Positions 1 through 7,434 of a DNA stretch of 13,228 nucleotides are shown one piece after another. Source of the stretch: JAABYT01 sp041581935 (GTDB lineage Bacteria > Pseudomonadota > Gammaproteobacteria > HK1); the NCBI GenBank assembly GCA_041581935.1, contig JBFICP010000075.1:1-13228 (forward strand). Reading direction: 5' to 3'. The first letter of the stretch is position 1. Every line of letters begins with the position of its first letter. The position numbers and the translations under genes are program-made. Under the pieces are notes generated by a model. That model did no database searches. It was not told the origin of the DNA and was given only the letters and a program-made list of their open reading frames with translations.

Positions 1-191
1 CCAGCCAGAGTGCAATACTGAGCCAGAACAAGAAGCTCACGAGATATCGGGGCTCCGCCGTCCGCGGCCAAGATTACGGTTCATCAAGACACAACTCGGG
101 TGCAAGCGCATCGACAAGACTGCGTCCAAACGACATGAAGCCCAAAGTATACGGTCATCGCGAGTCTCGTAAATGCTAAAGACGATTACAC
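1..191. other. Left-edge segment with no assignable gene
   Basis: This stretch has visibly lower GC than the genes that follow. Two plus-strand frames stay open from the window edge, ending at TAA 170-172 and TAA 177-179. Neither translation shows a hydrophobic core, a domain motif or the codon pattern of the neighbouring genes. The short minus-strand ORFs here end within about 25 codons. It could be the tail of a gene lying outside the window or an intergenic promoter region. No convincing -35/-10 pair was found. Confidence 0.4.
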
Positions 192-1073
192 GTGGTGCCT
201 GACACGGCTGTTCCCGTGCTGCTGGCGCTCGGCGCAGCGTGTCTGTTCGGCATCTCGTCGGTGACCGCCAAGCGCGGGCTCATGATCGTCGACCCGCAGG
301 TCGGATCCCTCGTCGCCATCGGCACGGTCGTGGCGATCTACCTGCTTACATCTCCGCTGTGGATGCGGGCGGAAGACTGGTTCACGCTCGGCTTCTGGAT
401 ATTCATTCTGAATGGATTCATGCATCCCTTTCTCTCCATGTATCTGGCCCTCGAGGCAACGGCGCGCACGGGCCCAACGGTCGCGGCCACGCTCTCGGCC
501 ACCGCGCCGCTTTTCGCCGCCGCCACTGCCATCGTCTTTCTCGGCGAATCGATAAACCTCTGGATAACGCTCGGCACCGCCGCCACTGTCGTGGGCGTCA
601 TGGCGCTTTCGTGGAGTCCGAAAAGCGGACGCCGCCTGCTGCTCGTCGCGTTGTTGTTTGCAACCGGAGCGGCAGTCGTCCGCGGGCTCAATCACACGGT
701 TGGCAAGTGGGGTCTGGAGACCATGCCGAACGTGTTCATGGCAGGGTTCGTATCGTTCTCGGTGTCGTTCTGCTGCGCGCTGCTGGTCTACCGAGTGCGA
801 CTGGGCACAATCGTGGTGCGGATTCCGCGGGCCGGGTTCGGCTACTTCGTATTGACCGGCGCGATGATCGCGGTGGCGATTCTGTGCATGTACGGGGGCC
901 TCGCGAACGGTCGGGTCGTCGTCGTGTCACCGATCATAGCCGCCTATCCGCTGTTTACCCTACTCACCGCGCTGTGGTTCAAGCAGGAAACCCTTTCGGC
1001 CAAAGTTGCGATGGGCGTGCTCCTCGTCGTCGGCGGGGTGGCATTGATCAGCCGCGGATCGGCGACGGGTTGA
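192..1073 (+). CDS. DMT-superfamily (EamA-type) membrane transporter
   Basis: This is a ten-helix inner-membrane protein of the drug/metabolite transporter superfamily, which usually exports amino acids, metabolites or drugs. The 293 residues form two EamA repeats, roughly 5-133 and 148-287. The first repeat carries the typical helix pair with 'TGPTVAATLSATAPLF' followed by 'FLGESINLWITLG'. The second repeats the layout with 'VVVVSPIIAAYPLFTLL' and 'FKQETLS'. Length and repeat structure are normal for the family. The first in-frame start after a stop at 177-179 is GTG 192, with a second GTG directly behind it. No clear Shine-Dalgarno sequence precedes either, so the start is uncertain by a codon. 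The gene converges on the ChaA-like gene with an 88-bp gap. The substrate cannot be read from the sequence. Confidence 0.88.
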   Translation: MVPDTAVPVLLALGAACLFGISSVTAKRGLMIVDPQVGSLVAIGTVVAIYLLTSPLWMRAEDWFTLGFWIFILNGFMHPFLSMYLALEATARTGPTVAATLSATAPLFAAATAIVFLGESINLWITLGTAATVVGVMALSWSPKSGRRLLLVALLFATGAAVVRGLNHTVGKWGLETMPNVFMAGFVSFSVSFCCALLVYRVRLGTIVVRIPRAGFGYFVLTGAMIAVAILCMYGGLANGRVVVVSPIIAAYPLFTLLTALWFKQETLSAKVAMGVLLVVGGVALISRGSATG

Positions 1074-1162
1074 GCAACGTCAGGGGAAATCAAACGCCGA
1101 ATTAAAATCCGTTCTCCTGCCCGAGGCCGCGTTTCCTCTCATACAGCCCTCGTAAGCTTTCG

Positions 1163-2308
1163 CTACGCCCGGTCGAAGATCAACATGACGTAGGCGAGAA
1201 AAAGAAGAATGTGCACGGCGCCCTGCAGCACATTCGTTCTTCCGCCGGCGAACGTCAACATGCTTACCAGCAGAGTCACGAGGAGCATCACCGTTTCCTC
1301 GTCTGTCAGCCCGAGAATGATGTGCTCACCGGTAAGCATGCCGATCACCAGCACCGCCGGAATCGTCAGGCTGATTGTCGCGAGCGCGGACCCGAGGAGA
1401 ATATTGACCGAGCGTTGCAGCGCATTCAGAAGCGCTGCCCGGGCGGCGCTCATCGCCTCGGGAGAAACGACCAGAACCGCGACGATGAGCCCGCCGAGAG
1501 CATGCGGCAGGCCGAGCACCTCGATACCGTGGTTGACCGGATAGGCCAGGCTCTCTGCCAGCACCACGAGCGGCGCCAGGTAGAGGATCAGCATCACCGC
1601 ATGAAAGGCGCTCGGTCGCGGCTCGGGGCCTGCGTGCTCATCGGATGGTGCCGCTCGATCCTCGTCGACATCGAGCGCCGGCTGGGTGAAATGTCCGCGG
1701 TGACGCACCGTCTGGATGCCGAGGAATACCGCGTATATACCGACCGACATGGTGATCATGAAAACCGCCTGTCCGGTGGAAAACGACGGGTCGGACGTGG
1801 ATTGCGTGTACCTCGGAAGCACCAGGCCGAGTATCGCCAGTGGCACGATGACGGCCAGAAAGGCATTGGCCCCCTGGAGATTGTACTGCTGCTCACGGTG
1901 GCGCAAGCCACCCAGCAACAGCGTCACCCCGACCAGACCGTTCAGCACGATCATGACGACCGCGTACATGGTGTCACGGGCAAGCGTCGGTTTGTCGGCG
2001 CCGGTGACCATCACGGCGGCAATCATCATGACCTCGATACTGATTACCGACAGCGTCAGTATCAATGTTCCAGATGGCTCGCCGAGACGCACGGCGAGGC
2101 TGTCGGCGTGTCGCACGACCGAGAACGCGGACCACATGATGACCACGAAAAGCCAGACGAATAGCACGATCACCGCACCCAGATGGCTAAGACCGTCGAA
2201 CCAGTGATCGCCGGCAATGAAAAACACCAGGGCGGAGCCCATGCTGACCGCGAGCGCCCGTTCCTGCACGAGAAAGGCGAGAGACTTGGAGGCACGAACG
2301 GCAACCAT
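1163..2308 (-). CDS. ChaA-type calcium/sodium:proton antiporter
   Basis: This is an inner-membrane cation/proton antiporter of the CaCA superfamily, ChaA branch, which extrudes Ca2+ or Na+ in exchange for protons. Two inverted alpha-repeats are visible: 'LGEPSGTLILTLSVISIEV' (about residues 75-93, acidic residue E92) and 'GGLIVAVLVVSPEAMSAAR' (about 272-290, E284). An acidic, proline-rich cytoplasmic linker separates them (around 213-225, 'DVDEDRAAPSDEH'), as is usual in this family. Length (381 residues) is close to E. coli ChaA. I prefer ATG 2308, which starts 7 bp after the stop of the Rieske gene. An upstream TTG at 2332 would add eight residues and overlap that gene. Its position suggests co-transcription with the Rieske and coiled-coil genes. 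Which ion it carries is not visible. Confidence 0.9.
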   Translation of the reverse strand: MVAVRASKSLAFLVQERALAVSMGSALVFFIAGDHWFDGLSHLGAVIVLFVWLFVVIMWSAFSVVRHADSLAVRLGEPSGTLILTLSVISIEVMMIAAVMVTGADKPTLARDTMYAVVMIVLNGLVGVTLLLGGLRHREQQYNLQGANAFLAVIVPLAILGLVLPRYTQSTSDPSFSTGQAVFMITMSVGIYAVFLGIQTVRHRGHFTQPALDVDEDRAAPSDEHAGPEPRPSAFHAVMLILYLAPLVVLAESLAYPVNHGIEVLGLPHALGGLIVAVLVVSPEAMSAARAALLNALQRSVNILLGSALATISLTIPAVLVIGMLTGEHIILGLTDEETVMLLVTLLVSMLTFAGGRTNVLQGAVHILLFLAYVMLIFDRA

Positions 2309-2315
2309 GAGCGTG

Positions 2316-3899
2316 CTATCCGTCCATGGCAACGAACTTGATTGCCTGATGCGCCGTCCGACGCGCCTGCTTGCGTCTCAGCGGCGAATGAAGAAACCGG
2401 TTGATGGCAGCGGCAAGATGCTCACACACCTCCGCCGGTGCGTTGGCCCTTACCTCGGTGCGAGCCGCAAGCACGGTCTTCAATAAATGGGCCGACACGA
2501 TGAACTCGTCGCAGTTGTGATCGTGCAGATCGGCGACGGTTTGAGAAAAGAAGCCATCGATGTCATCGACGCGCCACGACGCGAGGTCCGGATTGTCCAC
2601 GGTGAAAGAAGCGTTGCGGCCAGCGAAGCAGGCGATCTGCAAAAGCCCCGCCGGCCACAGCTCCGGAAACTTTTCACACTGCAATCGAACGGCGCTGGAA
2701 AACGTAATGCCGTGAGTGAAATCCAGCCATCCGATGTTGTCGGAGATGGGAATATTCACCTTGTTTTGCTGCTCGACATCGTACCCCAGCATGTTGACTG
2801 CATTGGCTCCGAGCAGCGCTGTGTACAGTTGTTCGGGCGGCGCATTGCTGTGACTCATGGTCAGATCGAGTGACTTGTTGATACCGAGCTTGTGCCAGGC
2901 ATGCATGTCTGGCATGCGCGAGGAACTACCCTGCCCCCAGGCTTCTAGCGTTTCCCCGTACCGGCGAAACTCGGGAATGCGGTCTTCTCGTCGGGTATAT
3001 ACGAGGCCGCGTGTCAGGGATAACAGCAACGGCTTGAGCACGCCCTGTCCGAGTCTTTCGATTAGCTTAGCGAATTTGCTGACGTAAATGATTGAGTGCC
3101 CGAAATCGTTGTAATGAAGCAGCGCCGCCCGGGATAACGCCCGTTCAATATCCAGATATGGAGTGCCTCCTTCAATAGCGCCGCGCATGCAGGCGATCGC
3201 CTGGGGCTCGTCTTGCGCTTCGATCGCTTGTACGAACTGGTCGACGTCAAAGCGCGCGCTTCCTTCGACAAATGGATAGCGCTGCATTCGTAGCACATCG
3301 TCTGCGATATGCGCCACGCTTTCCAACAGACAAACGAGTCGCTTTTCCGGGTCATCATCACTCTCATCATGGAGTGTCAGCCAATCCGCCGTGGCCGCAT
3401 AGGCGTGAGTCCATCCGAACTCGAAGCGATTGAAGGACCAGTGTACGGCACTCGAAACGGCTTGCAGCGGGTTCGCACCCACCTGATGCAGGCGGGCGAG
3501 CTCTCTCGCCATGCGCTGGTAATCATTATCATCGAAAGCCTCGCGAAGCTGCATCGTTATTTCAGCTACGCGGGCCGTCATTGGTGGTTCAGTAAGGTCA
3601 ATCCAGACCTCGCCGTCGCGAATTTCTGTAGGGTAAATACGCAGCCGATCGCCGCCGTAAAGATTTTCGCCGCTTTCGAGATCGAACTTCCAATTGTGCC
3701 AGTTGCACGTAAGTACTTTACGTTCGTCGAGATCCCCTTCCGAAAGCGGATAACCTTCGTGTGGACATCGATTGTTACAGGCGTACACGGCGCCCGCACG
3801 CCTGAACAGTGCGATCTGTTTTCCCGAGGTACGAATTACCCTGCAGCCTCCGTCCACGAGCTCAGAGAGTCTAGCGGCACATTTCCAATTTTCATCCAT
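2316..3899 (-). CDS. Rieske [2Fe-2S] protein with a large unrecognised C-terminal region
   Basis: Residues 1-105 form a Rieske ferredoxin domain, an electron carrier with a [2Fe-2S] cluster. The ligand pairs are intact: C45-x-H47 in 'CNNRCPHEGYPLSEG' and C65-x2-H68 in 'CNWHNWKFD'. Residues 110-527 are mainly helical, soluble and rich in histidine, aromatic and acidic residues. Notable clusters are 'HWSFNRFEFGWTHAY' (H153, H165), 'ESVAHIADD' (H197), 'HYNDFGHSIIY' (H262, H268) and 'DFTHGITFSSA' (H396). I do not recognise this region. It lacks the mononuclear-iron facial triad layout (D/N-x2-H-x3-4-H-x8-D) of Rieske oxygenase alpha subunits. A cofactor-binding redox enzyme fed by the fused Rieske domain is an inference from this architecture. 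A distant relation to questin-oxidase-like helical proteins is a guess only. No signal peptide or membrane helix is seen, so it is likely cytoplasmic. Its ATG overlaps the end of the coiled-coil gene by 8 bp. Confidence 0.85.
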   Translation of the reverse strand: MDENWKCAARLSELVDGGCRVIRTSGKQIALFRRAGAVYACNNRCPHEGYPLSEGDLDERKVLTCNWHNWKFDLESGENLYGGDRLRIYPTEIRDGEVWIDLTEPPMTARVAEITMQLREAFDDNDYQRMARELARLHQVGANPLQAVSSAVHWSFNRFEFGWTHAYAATADWLTLHDESDDDPEKRLVCLLESVAHIADDVLRMQRYPFVEGSARFDVDQFVQAIEAQDEPQAIACMRGAIEGGTPYLDIERALSRAALLHYNDFGHSIIYVSKFAKLIERLGQGVLKPLLLSLTRGLVYTRREDRIPEFRRYGETLEAWGQGSSSRMPDMHAWHKLGINKSLDLTMSHSNAPPEQLYTALLGANAVNMLGYDVEQQNKVNIPISDNIGWLDFTHGITFSSAVRLQCEKFPELWPAGLLQIACFAGRNASFTVDNPDLASWRVDDIDGFFSQTVADLHDHNCDEFIVSAHLLKTVLAARTEVRANAPAEVCEHLAAAINRFLHSPLRRKQARRTAHQAIKFVAMDG

Positions 3900-4209
3900 T
3901 GCGTTCGTCCTCGGTTATGCGCTTCTGGATTGATTGGAGGCGTTCGCGGAGCTGCGCGCGCTTTGTACGAATCAGTGCCCGATCGGAATCGATGGCCTTT
4001 CGATTTTCGGACAGCATGCCGTGGCGAGCCTCTCCTTCGCCGGAATGCCAGCCGGCACGTTCCAGCGCGTCGGTGCAACGACGCAAATCGTGCTCGAGAT
4101 CGCCGAGCGCTGATCGCAGCTGCGCATCTCGGCGGTCGAGCTCGGCGAGCTCGACCTCGATTGCATCCATTTCCCGGCGGAGCCGATTCGATGAAGCGGA
4201 CGGATTCAT
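3892..4209 (-). CDS. Small coiled-coil protein of unknown function
   Basis: This gene encodes 105 highly charged residues with no membrane segment or signal peptide. Residues 8-50 show heptad-like spacing of Leu/Ile/Val with alternating acidic and basic residues ('MDAIEVELAELDRRDAQLRS'). A short break around 'WHSGEGEARHGM' (about 54-65) is followed by a second charged helix from about 70 to 100, so an antiparallel helical hairpin or dimer is likely. I recognise no family. The opposite strand also carries an open frame across this span, but it is Ser/Arg-rich and has no structural pattern. The minus-strand reading is further supported by the 8-bp overlap (ATGGATGA) with the Rieske gene start. 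Tight coupling suggests the protein partners with the Rieske protein or assists its folding. That is inference. Confidence 0.7.
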   Translation of the reverse strand: MNPSASSNRLRREMDAIEVELAELDRRDAQLRSALGDLEHDLRRCTDALERAGWHSGEGEARHGMLSENRKAIDSDRALIRTKRAQLRERLQSIQKRITEDERNG

Positions 4210-4222
4210 CTAAATGAATATA

Positions 4223-5473
4223 CTATGCATCAGCGGTTCGTCGCACTGGTATGTCGCGCACGCGCGTGTACACGGCACCGGTTACCATCAGCACCAGTGC
4301 GACCATGGCAAACACCAGGCGATAGCCCCCGCCGGCAGCCGCGCCGGTGGCGTCGCCGACGCCTTCGACGAGCGCACCTGCCGCCACCTGCATCACGAAA
4401 ACACTGACGAGACCCATGACGTTGATGCAGGCGATCGCCCGTCCGACCCGATCGTCGGGCACGAATCCACGGCAGTGGGCGGCGAGTGTGACGAAAAACG
4501 GCGAGCAGAACGAAAAGGTTACGAGCAGCGTGACAACCATGGCTAGCTGCAGCCCGGGTAGCACTGCAAGCGCAAGAAGACAAATCAACATTCCGGTAAC
4601 CCCGCCCAGCACGACCCACTTTCGGGTGTTGAAGATTCGATCCATCGGGCCGTAGGCCATGTAGCCGAGGTAAAGTGCCATCATCATTGCCAGCAACACG
4701 TAGCTCGATTCAGTGTTGCTCAAAGCATGGACATCGCGCAGATACGGTCCTGCCCAAAGCCCGCCAACGGTGAGGAAGGGCGCAGTAAAGCAGCTGCCCA
4801 TGACGTACACGGGCCACAGCTTGCGGTCGCTCGCGACTTCCCAGAGCCCGCGCAGACTCTGGCGAATGCCCTCACGGGAGCCGGGAGGACTGGCACCATC
4901 GCGGTCCGGCTTGTCGTGTATGAGCAGCAATATGGCGGCACTGAATGCCAGGGTCAGGGCCGCGAGCGTCGTGAATGTCGGTGCGAATCCGAGCCGCTGA
5001 AGCACGATGGCGAGCGGCGTCGTCGAGAGCAACGCGCCGGTGCCGCCGGCGAGGCCAATGACCGTCGCCGCAACGGTGGCAACACGATCCGGCGGTGCCC
5101 AGGCCACGGCCAGCAGGTAGATTCCCGCGATGACCGTGCCGTGTCCGAGACCGATGAGCGTGCGGCCCAGGGTCAACCCCGGGACGCTGACGGCGAAAGC
5201 GAACAGCAGGAGTCCGACCACAGCGACCACGTTCATCGCGCTCAGCATCACTCGCGGGCCGAGCCGGTCATAGAGCACTCCTGCGGGGAGCTGAACAACC
5301 GCCGAGGCCAGGAACATGGCCCCCATAATGGCGCCAACATCCGTCGCGGCATAGCCACGGGTGTCGATCAGCTCCGACGCCATGACCGCGCCGCCACTGC
5401 GATTGATCTGAACGACGACCAGATACAGGCCCATGAGCACCATGATTCGGTGCAGGCCCACCCGGTCCCGCAT
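4223..5473 (-). CDS. Major facilitator superfamily transporter
   Basis: This is a twelve-helix inner-membrane transporter of the MFS. The loop after the second helix carries motif A ('GVLYDRLGPRVML'). The third to fifth helices include 'LIGLGHGTVIAGIYLL', and the C-terminal half begins around 'YVMGSCFTAPFLTVGGLWAG', with a matching cytoplasmic loop 'YGPMDRIFNTRKWVV'. I chose ATG 5473, which places the first helix a few residues in, as is normal ('MRDRVGLHRIMVLMGLYLVV'). A TTG at 5521 would add 16 residues and overlap the thioesterase stop by 4 bp, and cannot be excluded. Neither start has a strong Shine-Dalgarno sequence. The substrate is unknown. Position next to a thioesterase suggests transport of a small organic acid, but that is weak. 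Confidence 0.88.
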   Translation of the reverse strand: MRDRVGLHRIMVLMGLYLVVVQINRSGGAVMASELIDTRGYAATDVGAIMGAMFLASAVVQLPAGVLYDRLGPRVMLSAMNVVAVVGLLLFAFAVSVPGLTLGRTLIGLGHGTVIAGIYLLAVAWAPPDRVATVAATVIGLAGGTGALLSTTPLAIVLQRLGFAPTFTTLAALTLAFSAAILLLIHDKPDRDGASPPGSREGIRQSLRGLWEVASDRKLWPVYVMGSCFTAPFLTVGGLWAGPYLRDVHALSNTESSYVLLAMMMALYLGYMAYGPMDRIFNTRKWVVLGGVTGMLICLLALAVLPGLQLAMVVTLLVTFSFCSPFFVTLAAHCRGFVPDDRVGRAIACINVMGLVSVFVMQVAAGALVEGVGDATGAAAGGGYRLVFAMVALVLMVTGAVYTRVRDIPVRRTADA

Positions 5474-5517
5474 TTGTCCGCGCGGGCTCACCACGCCTTC
5501 ATTGTCGGCGTTGCGCC

Positions 5518-5943
5518 TCAAGCACGCAGGATCAGCTGAGTGCAGCGGAACTGTGCGATAGTCTTGTCACTGCCTTCGATAGTGACGGCGGCATCCCAGA
5601 CCTGAGTGGTCCGGCCCCTGTGCACAGGCACGGCTATGCATGCGATGAAACCGTCACGCGCGGTACCGATAAAATTGCTTTTCAATTCAATAGTTGTAAA
5701 CCCGACTGCATCGTCAGGGAGGCTGTTTACGGTGCCGTATCCGCAAGCCGTGTCGGCAAGCGATACGATAGAGCCTGCGTGCATATAACCGTTCCACGCA
5801 AGCAGCGTCTTGTGCACTCCCATGCGCGCTCGGATTTCGTCATCACTGACCAGCGTGAACACTATCCCGAGCAAGCCGGGAAGATACTCTTTACCTGCCT
5901 CGTTCCATGCCTCGAGATCATTCGGAATCTTGATCCTGCTCAT
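5518..5943 (-). CDS. PaaI-type hotdog-fold thioesterase
   Basis: This is a cytoplasmic hotdog-fold protein of the PaaI/YbgC-like group, predicted to hydrolyse acyl-CoA or aryl-CoA thioesters. The active-site helix reads 'HAGSIVSLADTACGYG' (residues 55-70), matching the family pattern of HGG-x-x-x-x-x-AD. H55 and D64 align with the catalytic region, D64 being the usual general base or nucleophile. The following strand 'FTTIELKSNFIGTA' (82-95) is the typical beta segment that lines the CoA site. With ATG 5943 the length is 141 residues, normal for the family. A GTG at 6012 would add 23 residues and overlap the upstream GFA-type gene, so I consider it less likely. The acyl substrate is not known. 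Thioesterases of this kind often remove stalled CoA esters from catabolic pathways. Confidence 0.88.
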   Translation of the reverse strand: MSRIKIPNDLEAWNEAGKEYLPGLLGIVFTLVSDDEIRARMGVHKTLLAWNGYMHAGSIVSLADTACGYGTVNSLPDDAVGFTTIELKSNFIGTARDGFIACIAVPVHRGRTTQVWDAAVTIEGSDKTIAQFRCTQLILRA

Positions 5944-5984
5944 GTCGATTGAACCCGCTTGCTCAGAAGGTCGATGGTGTATGC

Positions 5985-6422
5985 CTACATTTTCGAAGTA
6001 ACGGGAGTCCACCTCGCCCTGCGTCTTTCGGTCCGGTCTTCAATATCTTCCGATTCGTATCTCATGGGCACGGCAGTCTGAAGATCGCCAACGTCCGTGT
6101 TCATCGTATTCAGATTCAGCGTGGCAAACCGTCCGGTGGGGACCTCGATCGCGGCACCGATGTAGACGCCACATCTCCTACAGATCAAAAAGTCGGCTGT
6201 CTTGAGACCGAATCGATACTTCTGCAGAAAGGTTCGGTCCGATTGCGAAAAATCCACGCTGCCATCGGGATCAGACGTGCATCGAGCGCCGTGGGCATGG
6301 CAGAATGAGCACTGACATGCGCGAATAATCCAGTCCGACGGATCGATACGGGTTCGAAACTCCCAACGTATCGCACCGCAGTGACAACTCCCTTCGAATG
6401 TGTTGGTGCTCTGCTGCGCCAT
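5985..6422 (-). CDS. GFA-family zinc-binding protein
   Basis: This is a small zinc protein of the GFA / centromere protein V family, related by fold to the formaldehyde-glutathione-adduct-forming protein Gfa. The zinc ligands are all present: C13-x-C15 in 'GSCHCGAI', C36-x-C38-x2-C41 in 'ACQCSFC' and C81-x2-C84 in 'CRRCGVYIG'. Length (145 residues) is normal. Most family members have no known substrate, and a formaldehyde role should not be assumed from the name. I chose ATG 6422. The codon before it, TTG 6425, is a possible but weaker start. The gene lies 24 bp after the Gfo/Idh/MocA oxidoreductase and 41 bp before the thioesterase start, consistent with one transcript. Confidence 0.9.
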   Translation of the reverse strand: MAQQSTNTFEGSCHCGAIRWEFRTRIDPSDWIIRACQCSFCHAHGARCTSDPDGSVDFSQSDRTFLQKYRFGLKTADFLICRRCGVYIGAAIEVPTGRFATLNLNTMNTDVGDLQTAVPMRYESEDIEDRTERRRARWTPVTSKM

Positions 6423-6446
6423 CAATTCTTTTTCGAAAGCCGCCGT

Positions 6447-7412
6447 CTAGCTGCTGACGGCAGCCGCCAGAATTGCGACGTTGCGACATCCCTCCCGCCC
6501 GTCGACTTCCGGCGCCCGACCGCCGCGAATGGCAGCGGCAAAATCGGCGATTTCTCCCGCATAGGGATTGGTCGCCTCGTACGGCATCGGCTTTCCGCCG
6601 ATGCTGATGCCTCCCGTGCCATGAGGGCCCAAAGTATCGTCGCATACTGCGTACGATTCGGTGCCGTAGACCTCCATGCGCCTCGGAGCGCTGAAAAGCA
6701 CCGATGAACAAATCTCGGCGGTTGCACCGGATTCGAAGCGCAGGCAAATCAGCGCGGTTTCGTCATGGGGACCCTTCCAGACCTCGCGGCTGATCAGGTT
6801 CTCCTGTTCGACGACTTCGCCGCAGGCGGGAACCATGAGCCAGCGCACTTGATCGAGACAATGGGTACCGACACCGGCCAGACCCCACCAGCGACCGACC
6901 TCCGGTGACGCGCGCCAATTCTGGTCGTTCTGGGCGAGAAACGTCCACTGCACGCGCATGTGCCGCAGCGTTCCAAGCCGTCCGTCGCCTATCAGCTCGA
7001 CCAGCTTCCTGTGCCCCGCGTGCCAGCGCATGTGATACGCGACGCCGAGCACGACCCTCGCCTCGTCGCAGGCCTCCACCATGGATTGCGCCTCTGCGAC
7101 GTCGGTCGCCATGGGCTTCTCGGTAAGCACATGCTTGCCGGCACGGGCCGCAGCAATGCACTGCCCGGCATGCAGCTTGTCCGGAGTCGCGATGAGCACC
7201 GCATCCAGCGCGTCGTCCGCCAGCAGGCTGTCCATATCGGTGTGGACAGGCTTCGCCGCCGCGGCGCCGTGGCGTTCAGCGAACTTTCTGCCACGCCCTT
7301 CGTCCCGGGTCAGCACGCTCCACAATCGTACGCCCTCGACTTCCGTGAGTGCGGGGGCAAGTTCCTGATCGGCAATTCGTCCGGTGCCCAGGATCGCGAT
7401 ATTCAAAGTCAT
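6447..7412 (-). CDS. Gfo/Idh/MocA-family NAD(P)-dependent oxidoreductase
   Basis: This cytoplasmic dehydrogenase belongs to the family that oxidises or reduces sugars, inositols and related polyols. The N-terminal Rossmann fold starts with 'IAILGTGRIAD' (GxGxxA, residues 9-14). The catalytic lysine motif is 'TEKP' (K99), and the C-terminal substrate domain shows 'GTHCLDQVRWL' (H184, D187), the usual family signature. With ATG 7412 the protein has 321 residues. The longer frame from 7466 would overlap the MFS gene. A Shine-Dalgarno sequence (GGGAG, 7423-7427) sits 10 nt before ATG 7412 and supports this start. The ATG is 22 bp downstream of the MFS stop. The substrate is unknown. Position between a transporter and a GFA protein suggests catabolism of an imported compound. 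Confidence 0.92.
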   Translation of the reverse strand: MTLNIAILGTGRIADQELAPALTEVEGVRLWSVLTRDEGRGRKFAERHGAAAAKPVHTDMDSLLADDALDAVLIATPDKLHAGQCIAAARAGKHVLTEKPMATDVAEAQSMVEACDEARVVLGVAYHMRWHAGHRKLVELIGDGRLGTLRHMRVQWTFLAQNDQNWRASPEVGRWWGLAGVGTHCLDQVRWLMVPACGEVVEQENLISREVWKGPHDETALICLRFESGATAEICSSVLFSAPRRMEVYGTESYAVCDDTLGPHGTGGISIGGKPMPYEATNPYAGEIADFAAAIRGGRAPEVDGREGCRNVAILAAAVSS

Positions 7413-7422
7413 GAACAATTTT

Positions 7423-7427
7423 CTCCC
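7423..7427 (-). promoter_or_regulatory. Ribosome binding site for the Gfo/Idh/MocA gene
   Basis: On the minus strand GGGAG lies 10 nt before ATG 7412. It falls between the MFS stop at 7435-7437 and the chosen start, so it decides against the longer reading frame that begins inside the MFS gene. Confidence 0.6.
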
Positions 7428-7434
7428 GAATTCT

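Noticed and set aside
1..179. Two plus-strand frames open from the left edge
   Set aside because: Both end within 10 bases of each other and neither looks like protein. They could be a gene tail, but the sequence gives no way to choose between them.
1074..1162. Possible terminator between the convergent transporter genes
   Set aside because: CAGGGGAA can pair with TTCTCCTG only with a wobble and a 23-nt loop, and a second small hairpin near 1151-1167 has a bulge. Neither is followed by a T-run.
1211..2164. Long plus-strand open frame opposite the ChaA-like gene
   Set aside because: Its translation is His/Arg/Gln-rich with no hydrophobic core or motif. The minus strand encodes a clear membrane antiporter with both alpha-repeats.
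3309..4217. Plus-strand open frame spanning the Rieske and coiled-coil genes
   Set aside because: It lies opposite two supported genes, crosses their boundary, and shows no recognisable domain.
4727..5539. 270-codon plus-strand open frame opposite the MFS gene
   Set aside because: The composition is extremely rich in Arg, Gln, Glu and Asp, typical of the antisense frame of a GC-rich membrane protein gene.
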